Below are positions 9,541 to 18,222 of a stretch of DNA of 64,000 nucleotides, in pieces. Numbering within the stretch: the first letter of the stretch is position 1; the number at the start of each line of letters is the position of its first letter. Source of the DNA: Thermomonas brevis (GTDB lineage Bacteria; Pseudomonadota; Gammaproteobacteria; Xanthomonadales; Xanthomonadaceae); contig NZ_CP060711.1 in the NCBI RefSeq assembly GCF_014395425.1, positions 434,001-498,000 of the forward strand. The letters run 5' to 3'. The notes beneath the pieces are model-generated. The model worked only from the letters and a program-made list of their open reading frames with translations. It was not told the origin of the DNA and did not search any database. Both the position numbers and the translations under genes were made by a program.

Positions 9541-10784
9541 CGCATATTCCAGAACTTCAAGGCCAGCGCGACAAACACTACGGCCTCGCCAACGAGAACA
9601 GCCAGGGCAGCATCGACTACCGGGAGCCGCAGAAGCAGGCATGCCCCCGCAAACAACGCCGTCATAGCGAGTCCGCTCCATATCGCATGCAGATACTGGC
9701 GATCCCGGCCTCCCGCCAGCAGGCCCTGGATTCCGAGGAAATTATTGGCCACGCCGAAGGCCAGCCAGCCTACAAGGATGGTAAGGATAGGCGCCGCTCC
9801 CGGGATGGGCTGACCGTACAGCAAAAGGAGGAGCTTCTCTCCCCATAGATATGTTGCCAATACCAGCGGCGCTGCGGCAATCAGCCAGATCGCCGCCATC
9901 AGGGCCGCCAATCTCGTGGCCTTGGCTGGAGAGTCCACGTGCATCTTGGCCATGCGCGGGTAAATCGTCAGGAAAAATGGCTTGAGCGACCCACTGGCGC
10001 TCCTTGCGATCCGGTCAGTTGCTGCGTATGCGCCAGCGCCGGATGCTCCACCCAGCATTCCGGCCAGCCCTACGCCCACGAGATTCTGCAAGGATGCGCC
10101 TGCAGTCGCGAGGAACGCGCTTCGACCCTGGCCGAGCAGCGACACGGATGGCATCAGCGATGTACGTGTCTGGAAGCCGAGCGTCTTGACGGAAACCACG
10201 GCGCCCGCCGCGAACATGCCAGCGCCGGTCCCGAACAGCAGCCAGCCCGGGCCAAGCTTCAAGGACAGCGCAGCCACGATCAGCGTGAGCGCGACGAGGC
10301 GCCCCAAGAGGTTGAAAATCGCAACGTATTTCGCGCGATGAGTCGCGACCAGATACCAGTTGGCCTGCAGCGCTGTTCCAAGCAACACAAGTACGCCTCC
10401 CGCAAAAGCCGGGAGCGTGATCTCGATGCGAAGCATCACGCAACCCGAGATCCACACCAAGAGGGCCAAGGGGAACAACGCCAGCTTGTTTCGCAGCACC
10501 GCCCTGCCGATGTCCGATTCCGCGACATTCCTGGGTTTGGCCGCAAGCAATCTAGGCCCGACGGCGTCGAAAGAATACTCGGACACCAACAAGGCCGCTT
10601 GCGACGCGACGAGCATGAGGCTGTAGGAGCCGAATTCTGGCACACCGGCCTTCCGGACCACCAATGGCGCGATCAACAGCGGAAATACGGCATTGATGGC
10701 CTGGGACAGGTACATCAGGAGCAATTGAAGCCCTCCGCTGCGACGCGCAAGGACCGCACGCTTGAGGGCCAGGGCGAACGACAC
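9537..10784 (-). CDS. wzx: Lipid-linked oligosaccharide flippase, Wzx-like (MOP superfamily)
   Basis: This 415-residue polytopic protein has about twelve predicted membrane segments. It begins with an amphipathic stretch and LLLMYLSQAINAVFPLLIAPLVVRKAG, the typical first helix of polysaccharide transporters. The long series of glycine/alanine-rich hydrophobic segments and the lack of a nucleotide-binding motif fit Wzx, which moves the undecaprenyl-linked unit across the inner membrane. It starts 3 bases after the wecB stop and ends with an ATGA overlap into the polymerase gene. Together with Wzc-like and Wza-like proteins at 18-21 kb it points to Wzx/Wzy-dependent synthesis. Confidence 0.85.
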   Translation of the reverse strand: MSFALALKRAVLARRSGGLQLLLMYLSQAINAVFPLLIAPLVVRKAGVPEFGSYSLMLVASQAALLVSEYSFDAVGPRLLAAKPRNVAESDIGRAVLRNKLALFPLALLVWISGCVMLRIEITLPAFAGGVLVLLGTALQANWYLVATHRAKYVAIFNLLGRLVALTLIVAALSLKLGPGWLLFGTGAGMFAAGAVVSVKTLGFQTRTSLMPSVSLLGQGRSAFLATAGASLQNLVGVGLAGMLGGASGAGAYAATDRIARSASGSLKPFFLTIYPRMAKMHVDSPAKATRLAALMAAIWLIAAAPLVLATYLWGEKLLLLLYGQPIPGAAPILTILVGWLAFGVANNFLGIQGLLAGGRDRQYLHAIWSGLAMTALFAGACLLLRLPVVDAALAVLVGEAVVFVALALKFWNMR

Positions 10785-10787
10785 GAC

Positions 10788-11951
10788 CTATCGCTTCCGC
10801 ATCGACAGGAGCACGTCTCGAATACGGATGCTGGCGAGCCCGTCCCCGTACGGGTTTGCACCATGACTCATCCGCGAAAACTCCTTTTCATCGGTCAGGA
10901 GCAGTCCCACGGCCTCGGCGATGCGCTGCTCGTCCGTCCCCACCAGCTTTGCCGTCCCTGCCTGCAATGCCTCAGGACGCTCGGTCGTGTCGCGCATGAC
11001 CAGTACCGGCTTGCCGAGCGATGGCGCCTCTTCCTGTATCCCGCCGGAATCCGTGAGCACCAGCGCACACTTGTCCATGAGCCGGACGAATGCGGCATAG
11101 TCCAGCGGTTCGATGAGATGGATATTCGACTTGCCGGCCAAGGTACTCATCACCGGCTTCCTGACGCTCGGATTGAGATGCACCGGATACACGACGCCGA
11201 CGCGAGGGAACTCGGCGGCGATCCTGGCGATGCCGCGGCAGATGCCCTCGAAGCCCGGCCCGAAATTCTCGCGACGATGGCCCGTCACCAGAACCAGCTT
11301 TTCGTAGCCCGACAGGAATGCGAATCTTGCATCGAGATTTCGCTGAATCTCGACATTCGAAGCGATCCTGGAGCGCACCTCGAGCAGCGCGTCGATAACG
11401 GTATTCCCCGTGACGAAGACGTCGCTCCCGCCGATGCCTTCGCGCAGCAGGTTGTCGCGAGCTCCGGGAGTGGGCGCAAAGTGGAATTTCGCGAGCGAAC
11501 CTACCGCCCTCCTGTTTCCTTCTTCAGGCCAAGGCGAATACGGATCGCCGCTCCGCAGTCCCGCCTCGACGTGCGCGATGGGAATCCGCGCGTAATAGCC
11601 CGCAAGAGCCCCGAGCAGCGTGGTCGTGGTATCCCCATGGACCAGGAGAACGTCCGGCTCGCAGTCGCGGATCACGCCTTCCATCCCCGCGAGGATCGAT
11701 GATCCGAGCTCCATGAGCCCTTGGCCATCCCTCATGACGCTCAAGTCGTAGTCCGGGATCATTCCGAACAACGCCAGAACCTGATCCAGCATCTCGCGAT
11801 GCTGGCCGGTGACGCAAAGCCTGGCCTCGAACCTCGGATCCTCCGCGAGCGCCAGATACAACGGCGCCAACTTAATCGCCTCAGGCCGGGTTCCAAAGAC
11901 AAATAACGCCCTCAGCACCTCCCGCGCGGAACCTGGCTCACAGCCGGCCAT
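10788..11951 (-). CDS. wecB: UDP-N-acetylglucosamine 2-epimerase, non-hydrolysing
   Basis: This protein of up to 387 residues has [13 protein letters not shown] (19-31), then [43 protein letters not shown] and GNTVIDAL, the block order of WecB/MnaA enzymes. These interconvert UDP-GlcNAc and UDP-ManNAc in the cytosol. The ATG at 11951 lies inside the last codons of the dehydrogenase gene (14-base overlap). A GTG at 11918, giving [14 protein letters not shown], matches the family start better and may be the true one. The next gene in the pathway is TviB-like rather than WecC-like, so the fate of ManNAc is unclear. Confidence 0.92.
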   Translation of the reverse strand: MAGCEPGSAREVLRALFVFGTRPEAIKLAPLYLALAEDPRFEARLCVTGQHREMLDQVLALFGMIPDYDLSVMRDGQGLMELGSSILAGMEGVIRDCEPDVLLVHGDTTTTLLGALAGYYARIPIAHVEAGLRSGDPYSPWPEEGNRRAVGSLAKFHFAPTPGARDNLLREGIGGSDVFVTGNTVIDALLEVRSRIASNVEIQRNLDARFAFLSGYEKLVLVTGHRRENFGPGFEGICRGIARIAAEFPRVGVVYPVHLNPSVRKPVMSTLAGKSNIHLIEPLDYAAFVRLMDKCALVLTDSGGIQEEAPSLGKPVLVMRDTTERPEALQAGTAKLVGTDEQRIAEAVGLLLTDEKEFSRMSHGANPYGDGLASIRIRDVLLSMRKR

Positions 11952-13215
11952 CTACAGCTTCCTTCGGCAATACGGATTTGACGTCGTACAGCACCGACTT
12001 CGGCTTTCCGAACGCGCGCGCGCCCGCAGCTCCTAGCGCGCAGAATTGGCTGTGACTGACAGCAAGCACGACCGCGTCGTAGTCGCCTTGCTCCGGTGTT
12101 GCAATTGGCGTGATGCCATATTCGTGCTGCGCTTCGGCCTTATCCACCCAAGGGTCATGCACGTCCACACGGGCGTTGTAGCCCTGCAGGGCAGCAACGA
12201 TATCCACCACCCGCGTATTGCGCAGGTCCGGGCAGTTTTCCTTGAAGGCCAGACCCAGAATTAGGATGCAGGCATTTACCGGGTTGATTCCCTTGCGCAC
12301 CATCAGCTTGATGACCTGGTCGGCCACATAGGCGCCCATGCCGTCGTTGGTGCGGCGGCCGGCCAAGATGACCTGCGGGTGATGGCCCACTTCCTGCGCC
12401 TTGTGGGTCAGGTAGTAGGGATCCACACTGATGCAGTGGCCGCCCACCAAGCCGGGACGGAACGGCAGGAAGTTCCACTTGGTGCCGGCGGCTTCCAGCA
12501 CGTCCAAGGTGTCGATGCCCAGTTTGTTGAACAGGATGGCCAGGTCGTTGACCAAGGCGATATTGAGGTCGCGCTGGGTGTTTTCGATCACCTTGGCGGC
12601 TTCGGCCACCTTGATGGTGGGCGCCTTGTGAGTGCCGGCGGTGATGATGCTGGCGTACAGGGCATCCACGAGCTCGGCAGTCTCCGGGGTGGAGCCGGAC
12701 GTCACTTTCTTGATGGTAGTGACGCGGTGTTCCTTGTCGCCGGGATTGATGCGCTCCGGAGAATAGCCGGCGAAGAAATCCACGTTGAACCGCAGGCCGG
12801 AGACGCGTTCCAGCACGGGGATGCAGATTTCCTCGGTGCAGCCGGGATAGACGGTGGATTCGTACACCACGGTGTTGCCGGGCTTGAGCACGCTGCCTAT
12901 GGCTTCGCTGGCCTTGACCAGCGGGGTCAGGTCCGGGCGCTTGGCGGTGTCGATGGGCGTGGGAACGGTGACGATGTAGAGGTTGCAGCCGGCGATATCA
13001 TCCAGCCGGTCGGTGAAGGACAGCCGGGCGGCCTGCACCAGCAGCTCGGGCTCCACTTCCAGCGTGCTGTCCCGGCCTTCCCGCAGCTCCGCGATGCGGG
13101 CGACGTTGATGTCGAAACCCACGGTGGTATAGATCTTGCCGAATTCCACCGCCAGCGGCAGGCCGACATAGCCTAATCCGATGATGGCGATGCGGGCGTC
13201 CTGTAGTTGCGTCAT
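11938..13215 (-). CDS. tviB: UDP-N-acetylglucosamine 6-dehydrogenase, TviB/WbpO-type
   Basis: This 425-residue nucleotide-sugar dehydrogenase has the NAD loop GLGYVG (13-18) and catalytic cysteine C261 in [16 protein letters not shown]. The blocks [14 protein letters not shown] and [15 protein letters not shown] and the family-typical C-terminal end match the Vi-antigen enzyme TviB and WbpO much better than E. coli WecC. The reaction would be UDP-GlcNAc (or UDP-GalNAc) to the 6-uronic acid with two NAD+. The gene follows the HTH regulator with an ATGA overlap (13212-13215), so it is the first enzyme of the long operon. Substrate stereochemistry is inferred from the family. Confidence 0.9.
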   Translation of the reverse strand: MTQLQDARIAIIGLGYVGLPLAVEFGKIYTTVGFDINVARIAELREGRDSTLEVEPELLVQAARLSFTDRLDDIAGCNLYIVTVPTPIDTAKRPDLTPLVKASEAIGSVLKPGNTVVYESTVYPGCTEEICIPVLERVSGLRFNVDFFAGYSPERINPGDKEHRVTTIKKVTSGSTPETAELVDALYASIITAGTHKAPTIKVAEAAKVIENTQRDLNIALVNDLAILFNKLGIDTLDVLEAAGTKWNFLPFRPGLVGGHCISVDPYYLTHKAQEVGHHPQVILAGRRTNDGMGAYVADQVIKLMVRKGINPVNACILILGLAFKENCPDLRNTRVVDIVAALQGYNARVDVHDPWVDKAEAQHEYGITPIATPEQGDYDAVVLAVSHSQFCALGAAGARAFGKPKSVLYDVKSVLPKEAVDGRL

Positions 13216-13607
13216 TCCGTTGTTCTCTTGGTCGATCCGGAAGGCTGCTGCGCTGCGGATGGTGGTCCTAGGTTCGGGTTCGCATCCAGTTCCTGCCGCA
13301 GGAATTCGATTTCGGCGCGCAGGCGGTCGTACTCGCGCATCTTGCGGGCCAGGAAGTTGCGGGTCAGGGTCACCTTCGCGTCGATCCCGCTGGGCGTCAG
13401 CAGATAGGCGTAGCCGAGTTTGTTGGGATTGCGGCTGAAGTTGCCGGCTTTCACCCAGCCCTTGTCGATCAGGGCGCGCAGTGCGTAGTTGATCTTGCCC
13501 AGCGAGACGCCGGTATCGCGCGCCAATTCGCGCTGGCTGGCCTGCGGGGAGTCCGCCAGGCGCCGCAGGATGGCCACGCTGAGTTCGTCGGCGGTCTTCT
13601 GGGGCAT
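13212..13607 (-). CDS. MarR/winged-helix EPS-associated transcriptional regulator (TIGR04176-like)
   Basis: This 131-residue protein has an N-terminal winged helix-turn-helix (about residues 5-65, including [25 protein letters not shown]). A charged coiled-coil-like segment ([23 protein letters not shown]) follows. This is the layout of the small regulators encoded at the head of exopolysaccharide operons. It is the first gene of the long operon. The ATG at 13607 was preferred over one at 13643 because a good promoter at 13644-13672 would start transcription near 13637, downstream of 13643. It likely controls its own operon. The operator is not identified. Confidence 0.85.
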   Translation of the reverse strand: MPQKTADELSVAILRRLADSPQASQRELARDTGVSLGKINYALRALIDKGWVKAGNFSRNPNKLGYAYLLTPSGIDAKVTLTRNFLARKMREYDRLRAEIEFLRQELDANPNLGPPSAAQQPSGSTKRTTE

Positions 13608-13643
13608 CGGCGCGCTGCGTTCATCCGTTGAACAGTGGATCAC

Positions 13644-13672
13644 AACTTACTGCGCATCGGCCGCCGTGGCAA
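13644..13672 (-). promoter_or_regulatory. Predicted sigma-70 promoter of the long polysaccharide operon
   Basis: On the minus strand TTGCCA (13672-13667) and TAAGTT (13649-13644) are separated by 17 bases, a close match to the sigma-70 consensus. Transcription would begin near 13637, giving a leader of about 30 bases before the regulator ATG at 13607. It lies between the ligase-family stop and the regulator. Confidence 0.6.
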
Positions 13673-13697
13673 GCCACGACGCCTCGTGGATTGCCAA

Positions 13698-15059
13698 TCA
13701 GCTGCGGCGGCTGCATGCCTTGCGCTCGCGCGCATCGGCCAGGCTCGCCAGCATCAAGCCGCCCAATGCACCGGTGGTCGCCATCAGGGTGATCGTGCGC
13801 AGCGGATAGTCTGCCCAGGAATGCGCCAGCACCGCACAGATCGACGCAAGGCAGGCAGCGGCCAAAACGGCGCTGCGCCCCTCGCTGCGCACGATGCGCC
13901 AGCCGGCGGTCGCCAGCAACGCCAAGGCCAGCGCCAATACCACCATGCCCAGCCAGCCGGCCTCCAGCCACCATTGCGCATATTCGTTGTGGGCGTGGTT
14001 GACGTAGCTGGCCATCCGCAGTTGCGCGGGCGCGGCCTGCGCGAAGATCTGCACGAAGCTGCCCACGCCGCCGCCCAGCGGGGCTTCCGCCTGGCCGGCC
14101 GCCGCGGTGGTGGTGGCCATGATATGGCGCAGCTCTTCCGCCTGGTCCACTGCCATCCAGCCCATCGCGGCGCGCACGCCGACGATTGCCAACACCGCAA
14201 GCCCCAGTGCCACTGCAGTGGCGCGCTTGCTGCGCCCGATCATCCCGAGGCGCAGCGTGCCGGTCAGCACCAGCGCCAAGGCCAGCACGGGCAACGCGAT
14301 CGCCATGCCGGCACGGGAGGTGGAGAGCGGCACCATCAACAGGAACATCGCCGCCAAGGCGAGATACCACCAGCGCCGATGCGAATGGGTTTCGCCGCGA
14401 CGGGCGCGCAGGCGGGCCTCCGCGGCCAGCCCCACGGCCAGCGCCATGCCGATGATGCAGGCCGTTGCCTGGTGATTGGTGTTGGCGAGCAGGCCACCGA
14501 AACCGGCGTTGAAATCCTGGTACAGGCGCAGGCTGCTGTCGCGCGGCAAACCCGCCTGGAAAAAGGCGAACAGGACGTTGCACAGCACCAGCAGAACCAG
14601 CGCTTGCAGCAGCCGGCGCCGCTGCTGGTTCGGCAATGCGGCAGCCGCAAGGAATGTCGCCAGGGCCGGGAGCAGCGCCCACAGGGCATGTTCTGTGGCG
14701 GAAGGCGCCAAACTCCAATGCGGCGCGACATCGGCGCCGATCTGCACCAGATCGGCAACTAACGCTTGGCGCGCCTCGGGTACCGCCCATATGCCTGCCG
14801 GCAATGGCAACAGCTGCAGCACGGGCACCAATGCGATCAGGGAAACGAGGGCGATGCCCCAGCGCACGGGGCGCGGCACACCCCCATCGGCAAGCACCAT
14901 CGCCGCCAGCAGCAAGACCGGCAGCGCTAGCAGCTGCAGCCATTCATCGACGGAGGTGTCGTCCGCGGTCACGCCGCCGCCGAGCCAGCAGGCGATCAAC
15001 AGGACGGACAGGGCAGGCAGCAGCAGGCGGCGGGCGGTTTCGAACATCGTCAATGTCAT
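13698..15059 (-). CDS. O-antigen ligase/polymerase family membrane protein (Wzy_C domain)
   Basis: This 453-residue polytopic protein has about eleven membrane segments and a Wzy_C-type periplasmic loop. NTNHQATACI near 194 and HAHNEYAQWWLEAGWLG (355-371) contain the H-x-N-E motif of O-antigen ligases and PelG/ExoQ-like polymerases. It could polymerise the exopolysaccharide or transfer it to an acceptor. A second polymerase-like protein is encoded at 8386, so labour between them is open. ATG at 15047 (MFETARR) is an alternative start. The gene follows a terminator at 15092-15125 with no separate strong promoter seen, so it may depend on read-through from the FecR-like unit. Confidence 0.82.
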   Translation of the reverse strand: MTLTMFETARRLLLPALSVLLIACWLGGGVTADDTSVDEWLQLLALPVLLLAAMVLADGGVPRPVRWGIALVSLIALVPVLQLLPLPAGIWAVPEARQALVADLVQIGADVAPHWSLAPSATEHALWALLPALATFLAAAALPNQQRRRLLQALVLLVLCNVLFAFFQAGLPRDSSLRLYQDFNAGFGGLLANTNHQATACIIGMALAVGLAAEARLRARRGETHSHRRWWYLALAAMFLLMVPLSTSRAGMAIALPVLALALVLTGTLRLGMIGRSKRATAVALGLAVLAIVGVRAAMGWMAVDQAEELRHIMATTTAAAGQAEAPLGGGVGSFVQIFAQAAPAQLRMASYVNHAHNEYAQWWLEAGWLGMVVLALALALLATAGWRIVRSEGRSAVLAAACLASICAVLAHSWADYPLRTITLMATTGALGGLMLASLADARERKACSRRS

Positions 15060-15091
15060 CGTCTGGCGGCGCTTGACTGGCGGCAGAAACG

Positions 15092-15125
15092 AAACAGGGC
15101 AGGTCCAAGACCTGCCCTGCTTTTC
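15092..15125 (-). terminator. Rho-independent terminator after the FecR-like gene
   Basis: A perfect 11-bp stem, CAGGGCAGGTC at 15095-15105 and GACCTGCCCTG at 15109-15119, has a 3-base loop. On the minus strand the stem is followed by TTTCGTTT. It lies 32 bases after the stop of the small secreted protein. On the plus strand the tail is CTTTTC, so it could act in both directions. Confidence 0.8.
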
Positions 15126-15156
15126 TCGAACGCGACGCGCAAAGCGCGCCCGACAA

Positions 15157-15573
15157 TCAGAAGTGACGGATGCCGGTGCTCAGCGGGCCGACAGGGCTAT
15201 TCTCTTCGTTGCTGATCAACGCACCGACCACCGCGGCGGCGCCGACGATGATGGCGGCGTTGGTGCCGTTGGTGCCGCCGCTGCCATTAGAAGCGACCGC
15301 GTTGCACTGGCTCGGAACGGTGTAGACGCCCGGCTGGCTCAGCTGCATCTTGCAGCCGTTGCCGTAGACCAGCGTGGCCGAAGAGCCTTCGTTGACCATG
15401 ATCTTCTGGCCCGAGGCCAGCGCTTGGCCGTTGCTGGCGGAGGCATAGTCGCCGCCGGCGCTGGCCATGACCGAACCGGAATCGATCTGCAGAGTGACGT
15501 TCTGGTCCTGCGCGAAAGCGGGCGCAGCGAATGCCACAGAGGCGGCAAGAAGAACAGCAGCGAACTTGGTCAT
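15157..15573 (-). CDS. Small exported FecR-like protein of the EPS locus
   Basis: This 138-residue protein has a clear Sec signal peptide, about 21 residues ending AFA, with cleavage before QDQNVTLQ. The mature part reads like a short FecR-type beta domain: a segment SGSVMASAGGDYASASNGQALASG, then QKIMVNEGSSATLVYGNGCKMQL and a conserved-looking cysteine pair (GNGCK and PSQCN). A hydrophobic glycine/alanine segment near residue 105-118 (AAIIVGAAAVVGALI) could anchor it. No enzyme motif is present. It is a single-gene unit with its own promoter and terminator inside the polysaccharide locus, suggesting a structural or assembly role outside the cytoplasm. Function is unknown. Confidence 0.75.
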   Translation of the reverse strand: MTKFAAVLLAASVAFAAPAFAQDQNVTLQIDSGSVMASAGGDYASASNGQALASGQKIMVNEGSSATLVYGNGCKMQLSQPGVYTVPSQCNAVASNGSGGTNGTNAAIIVGAAAVVGALISNEENSPVGPLSTGIRHF

Positions 15574-15618
15574 GGCAATCGTCCTTGGTGTGCTTTTGCG
15601 TGGGGTACGCGTGGGGTG

Positions 15619-15647
15619 AGACTAGCAGTGCTACTATCCAACCGCAA
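15619..15647 (-). promoter_or_regulatory. Predicted promoter of the FecR-like gene
   Basis: On the minus strand TTGCGG (15647-15642) and TAGTCT (15624-15619) are 17 bases apart. The predicted start near 15612 gives a leader of about 40 bases. The heptamer TAGCACT occurs twice on the minus strand, at 15653-15647 and 15633-15627, exactly 20 bases (two helical turns) apart. The copies overlap the -35 edge and the spacer. This looks like a regulator-binding arrangement. Confidence 0.55.
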
Positions 15648-15679
15648 GTGCTATCTAGCTGATTTTGCGGGACTTGCGT

Positions 15680-16900
15680 TCAGGTTTGTGGCGCCAGCGT
15701 GAATGCCGTCAGCCACAACTGGCCCACTACCAGCTGTCCGGCTCCTGAGGGCACCGGATTGACCAACCGCAGCCACTGCCCCGGACAGCCCGTCGGCGGA
15801 ATGACGAAGTCCATCGCGGTCTCGCGCCAGCCGAAATTGCCTTCGATCGGATCGCTGCGTCCCGCAACGCGGGCCGGGCCGACGCAGATCACCTGCCATT
15901 GCAGTCCCATTTCGCTGCGCAGCGCCTGCGCGCGAACGCGCATCGTCAATCGGTAGCGTCCGGGGGACAGCATCAGCGCCTGCTCGAGTCCCGCGCTCGG
16001 AATCCGCCGCCCGATGAACTGCAGATAGGCGATCTGCCCACCGCTGCCGGCCGCTGGTTCGAATTGCAGCAGCACTCCCGGCACGCGCCGCCGGCGCCAG
16101 TCGAACCCCGTGTCGGAAGGCATCTGCGCGAAATCGCCGTTGTAGAGCAACGGCAGCCGCCCGTCCGGCTTGGCCGCCCTACCCGCCCAACGGGCATAGG
16201 CTTCGCCCCAGCGTCCCTGCGCCATCAGGCTGTCCAGCCAGCGCATGTATTCGTCTTTGCTCAGACCGTCGTTGGCCTGCAGCGCCTGCATCACCTGCCC
16301 GGCCGCCAGCGGGTTGCCGGACTTGGGATCCCGCAGTGCGGCCAGCACGCGGTTCCGCCACGGCGGCTCGCTCTGCAGCGTTCCCGCCAGCGCCTCGGCG
16401 AACGCCGGGTCCTGCGCCAGCTGCACCAGGACCGGGGTCACGGCGCGGATTTTCTGCGGCGACATCCGCAGCAGGTTGTCGATCTGCTCCAACGCCTGCG
16501 CGTAGTCGCCCTGCTCCAGATAGCGCTGGGCGAGCCAGGCGCGGGTGGGAACGTCTCGCGGCGCGCGGCGCGCGGCGATCCGGTAGAGGCGGAACGCCTG
16601 CGCGCGATCGCCCTGCTTGTCGCTGGCGGCGGCCAGGATGCGGAACGCCTCGCCCTGCAAGGGTTCGTGCGCCAGCAAACGGCGGGCGGTGACCTGCGCA
16701 GCCGGGGCATCGCCTTGCGCCAGCTGTCGCTCGGCCAGCGCCAGCAGCGCGCGCGGGTCGTTCGGACGCCAGCGCAGGGCGCGCTCCGGTTCGGTTTGCG
16801 CGTAACGCTCCGCCTGCATCTGGCCGATCACGCGCCAGCCGGCGAACAGGAGCGGTACAGCCAGAATGGCGATCAGCGAACCGCGAAAGCATGAGGTCAT
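15680..16900 (-). CDS. Membrane-anchored TPR protein of the EPS locus
   Basis: This 406-residue protein has a single N-terminal membrane segment (about 8-24), then tetratricopeptide-like helical repeats through roughly residue 190. Examples are PNDPRALLALAERQLAQGD and PTRAWLAQRYLEQGDYAQAL. The C-terminal part (from LLYNGDFAQMPSDTGFDWR) looks like a beta-sandwich, comparable to carbohydrate-binding or jellyroll modules. The ATG at 16900 overlaps the J-domain gene stop as ATGA. The position suggests a periplasmic scaffold for polysaccharide assembly, in the manner of AlgK-like or other TPR partners of export systems, but sequence does not show a specific partner. Confidence 0.75.
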   Translation of the reverse strand: MTSCFRGSLIAILAVPLLFAGWRVIGQMQAERYAQTEPERALRWRPNDPRALLALAERQLAQGDAPAAQVTARRLLAHEPLQGEAFRILAAASDKQGDRAQAFRLYRIAARRAPRDVPTRAWLAQRYLEQGDYAQALEQIDNLLRMSPQKIRAVTPVLVQLAQDPAFAEALAGTLQSEPPWRNRVLAALRDPKSGNPLAAGQVMQALQANDGLSKDEYMRWLDSLMAQGRWGEAYARWAGRAAKPDGRLPLLYNGDFAQMPSDTGFDWRRRRVPGVLLQFEPAAGSGGQIAYLQFIGRRIPSAGLEQALMLSPGRYRLTMRVRAQALRSEMGLQWQVICVGPARVAGRSDPIEGNFGWRETAMDFVIPPTGCPGQWLRLVNPVPSGAGQLVVGQLWLTAFTLAPQT

Positions 16901-18219
16901 TGCGTGCGTTCCATGCTCAATCCGGTGACCAGCCAGTAGCCGTCGCGCCACTGCAGGCTGGCGATGAGCCGGCCGGTGCCGGCGTTGTCGCCGCGCATGA
17001 TAAGCCCCGTGGTCAGCACCGCCTCCTCGCCGCCGACCCGCCATTGCGCGTCATCCAGTCGCACCCGCCCCGCACCGTGCAACTGCCGGCGCAGGAGATC
17101 CGCGCTGGCCTCGACGGCCGGACTGCTCCAGATAGGCGGCGCGGCCATGGTGGGCGTGCGCATGTAGCGCAACAGTTGGTCGCCGGCCTGGCGGACCGAC
17201 TGGATGCGGGCGAAGCTGGGCGATGCAGGCAGCGGAGAAGGCTCCTCCGCGGGTGGTTCACTGATGCAGGTGCCAACGCCGCAAAGTGCTTCGGTTCCTG
17301 CCGATGTCCTGTGCGCGGCCATCGTGGCCGCAGGCCTGCTTACCTCGACTGGACGCGAAGCCGTCACGCTCGAAGGCATACCGGCGGGCAATCGCGATTC
17401 AGCCAGATCCGCGGGCAACGCCGGCGGCTCGACCACGCCAAGGGCAGCCATGCGCACCGGTGCGGAACCGAGGGCTGCAGGACGCACGGCATCCGCTGCG
17501 GGCACAGGCGCTTTCGCCGGCAACGACAGGACATCCGGCTCCGGATCTTCCGCATCGACCGCGGCAACGGGACGCGAAGCGTCTTCCCACTGCACCGATG
17601 GATGCCCCATGTCGCGCAGCGCCAGCAGCGCCAGCACGCCGCAGAGACCCAGCAGCAACAGCACCGGCAGACGGCGACGCCAGCGCGACGGCGCCGCGGC
17701 GGCCGCGGCGTCTTCCGGAATCCACGCGCGCACGCTGCGCAGGGCGCCATTGCTGTCGAAAATTTCCGGCGGACGCTGCTGCCTTAGCGCCTCGTCATAG
17801 ACCTGGCGGCGATCGGGTGTGCGCAGGCGGTTCCAGGCGGCATTCACCCGCGTGGCGAATACCGCGTCGTCTTCGCTGTGCGACCGATCCGGATGCAACC
17901 ACAGCTGCAGCAGGCGATGGTGGGTCTTGATCTGTTCGCCGCTGGCGCCGGCCTCGACGCCGAGCACCCGGTAGGCGTCGGCCTGCGAATGGAACAGCAC
18001 TTCGCGCGCATAGAACCGGGCGGCTTCGCGCAGCCGGCTTTCCGGCTCCCCGAGCCGGCGCGACGCTTCCGCCAAGGCTTCGGGCATCGCACCGGCGGCA
18101 ATGCCCAGGAGCAGTTCCATGCCCTGCGGCAGCGGCTTCTGCCGCAGCACATGCCGCTCGCCCGGCGCTTGCAGCAGCGCCAGGGCCCACTCCAGCGCGC
18201 TCCCCATCGCGCCGCCCAT
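16897..18219 (-). CDS. Membrane protein with N-terminal J domain (DnaJ-like), EPS locus
   Basis: This 440-residue protein has a cytosolic J domain at about 82-146 with an intact HPD tripeptide (109-111, in LWLHPDRSHSED). One membrane helix follows (about 184-201), then a long proline/alanine-rich region and a C-terminal domain (about 340-440) ending VTGLSMERTQ. The HPD implies that it can recruit and stimulate an Hsp70 at the inner membrane. The C-terminal domain would be periplasmic if the J domain is inside. It sits between the tyrosine kinase (3 bases apart) and the TPR protein (ATGA overlap), so it is co-expressed with the export apparatus. Role in polysaccharide export is inferred from context only. 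Confidence 0.8.
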   Translation of the reverse strand: MGGAMGSALEWALALLQAPGERHVLRQKPLPQGMELLLGIAAGAMPEALAEASRRLGEPESRLREAARFYAREVLFHSQADAYRVLGVEAGASGEQIKTHHRLLQLWLHPDRSHSEDDAVFATRVNAAWNRLRTPDRRQVYDEALRQQRPPEIFDSNGALRSVRAWIPEDAAAAAAPSRWRRRLPVLLLLGLCGVLALLALRDMGHPSVQWEDASRPVAAVDAEDPEPDVLSLPAKAPVPAADAVRPAALGSAPVRMAALGVVEPPALPADLAESRLPAGMPSSVTASRPVEVSRPAATMAAHRTSAGTEALCGVGTCISEPPAEEPSPLPASPSFARIQSVRQAGDQLLRYMRTPTMAAPPIWSSPAVEASADLLRRQLHGAGRVRLDDAQWRVGGEEAVLTTGLIMRGDNAGTGRLIASLQWRDGYWLVTGLSMERTQ

Positions 18220-18222
18220 GGC

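Noticed and set aside
13608..13643. ATG at 13643 as start of the EPS regulator
   Set aside because: The best promoter places the transcript start near 13637, downstream of that ATG, and the family core begins after 13607.
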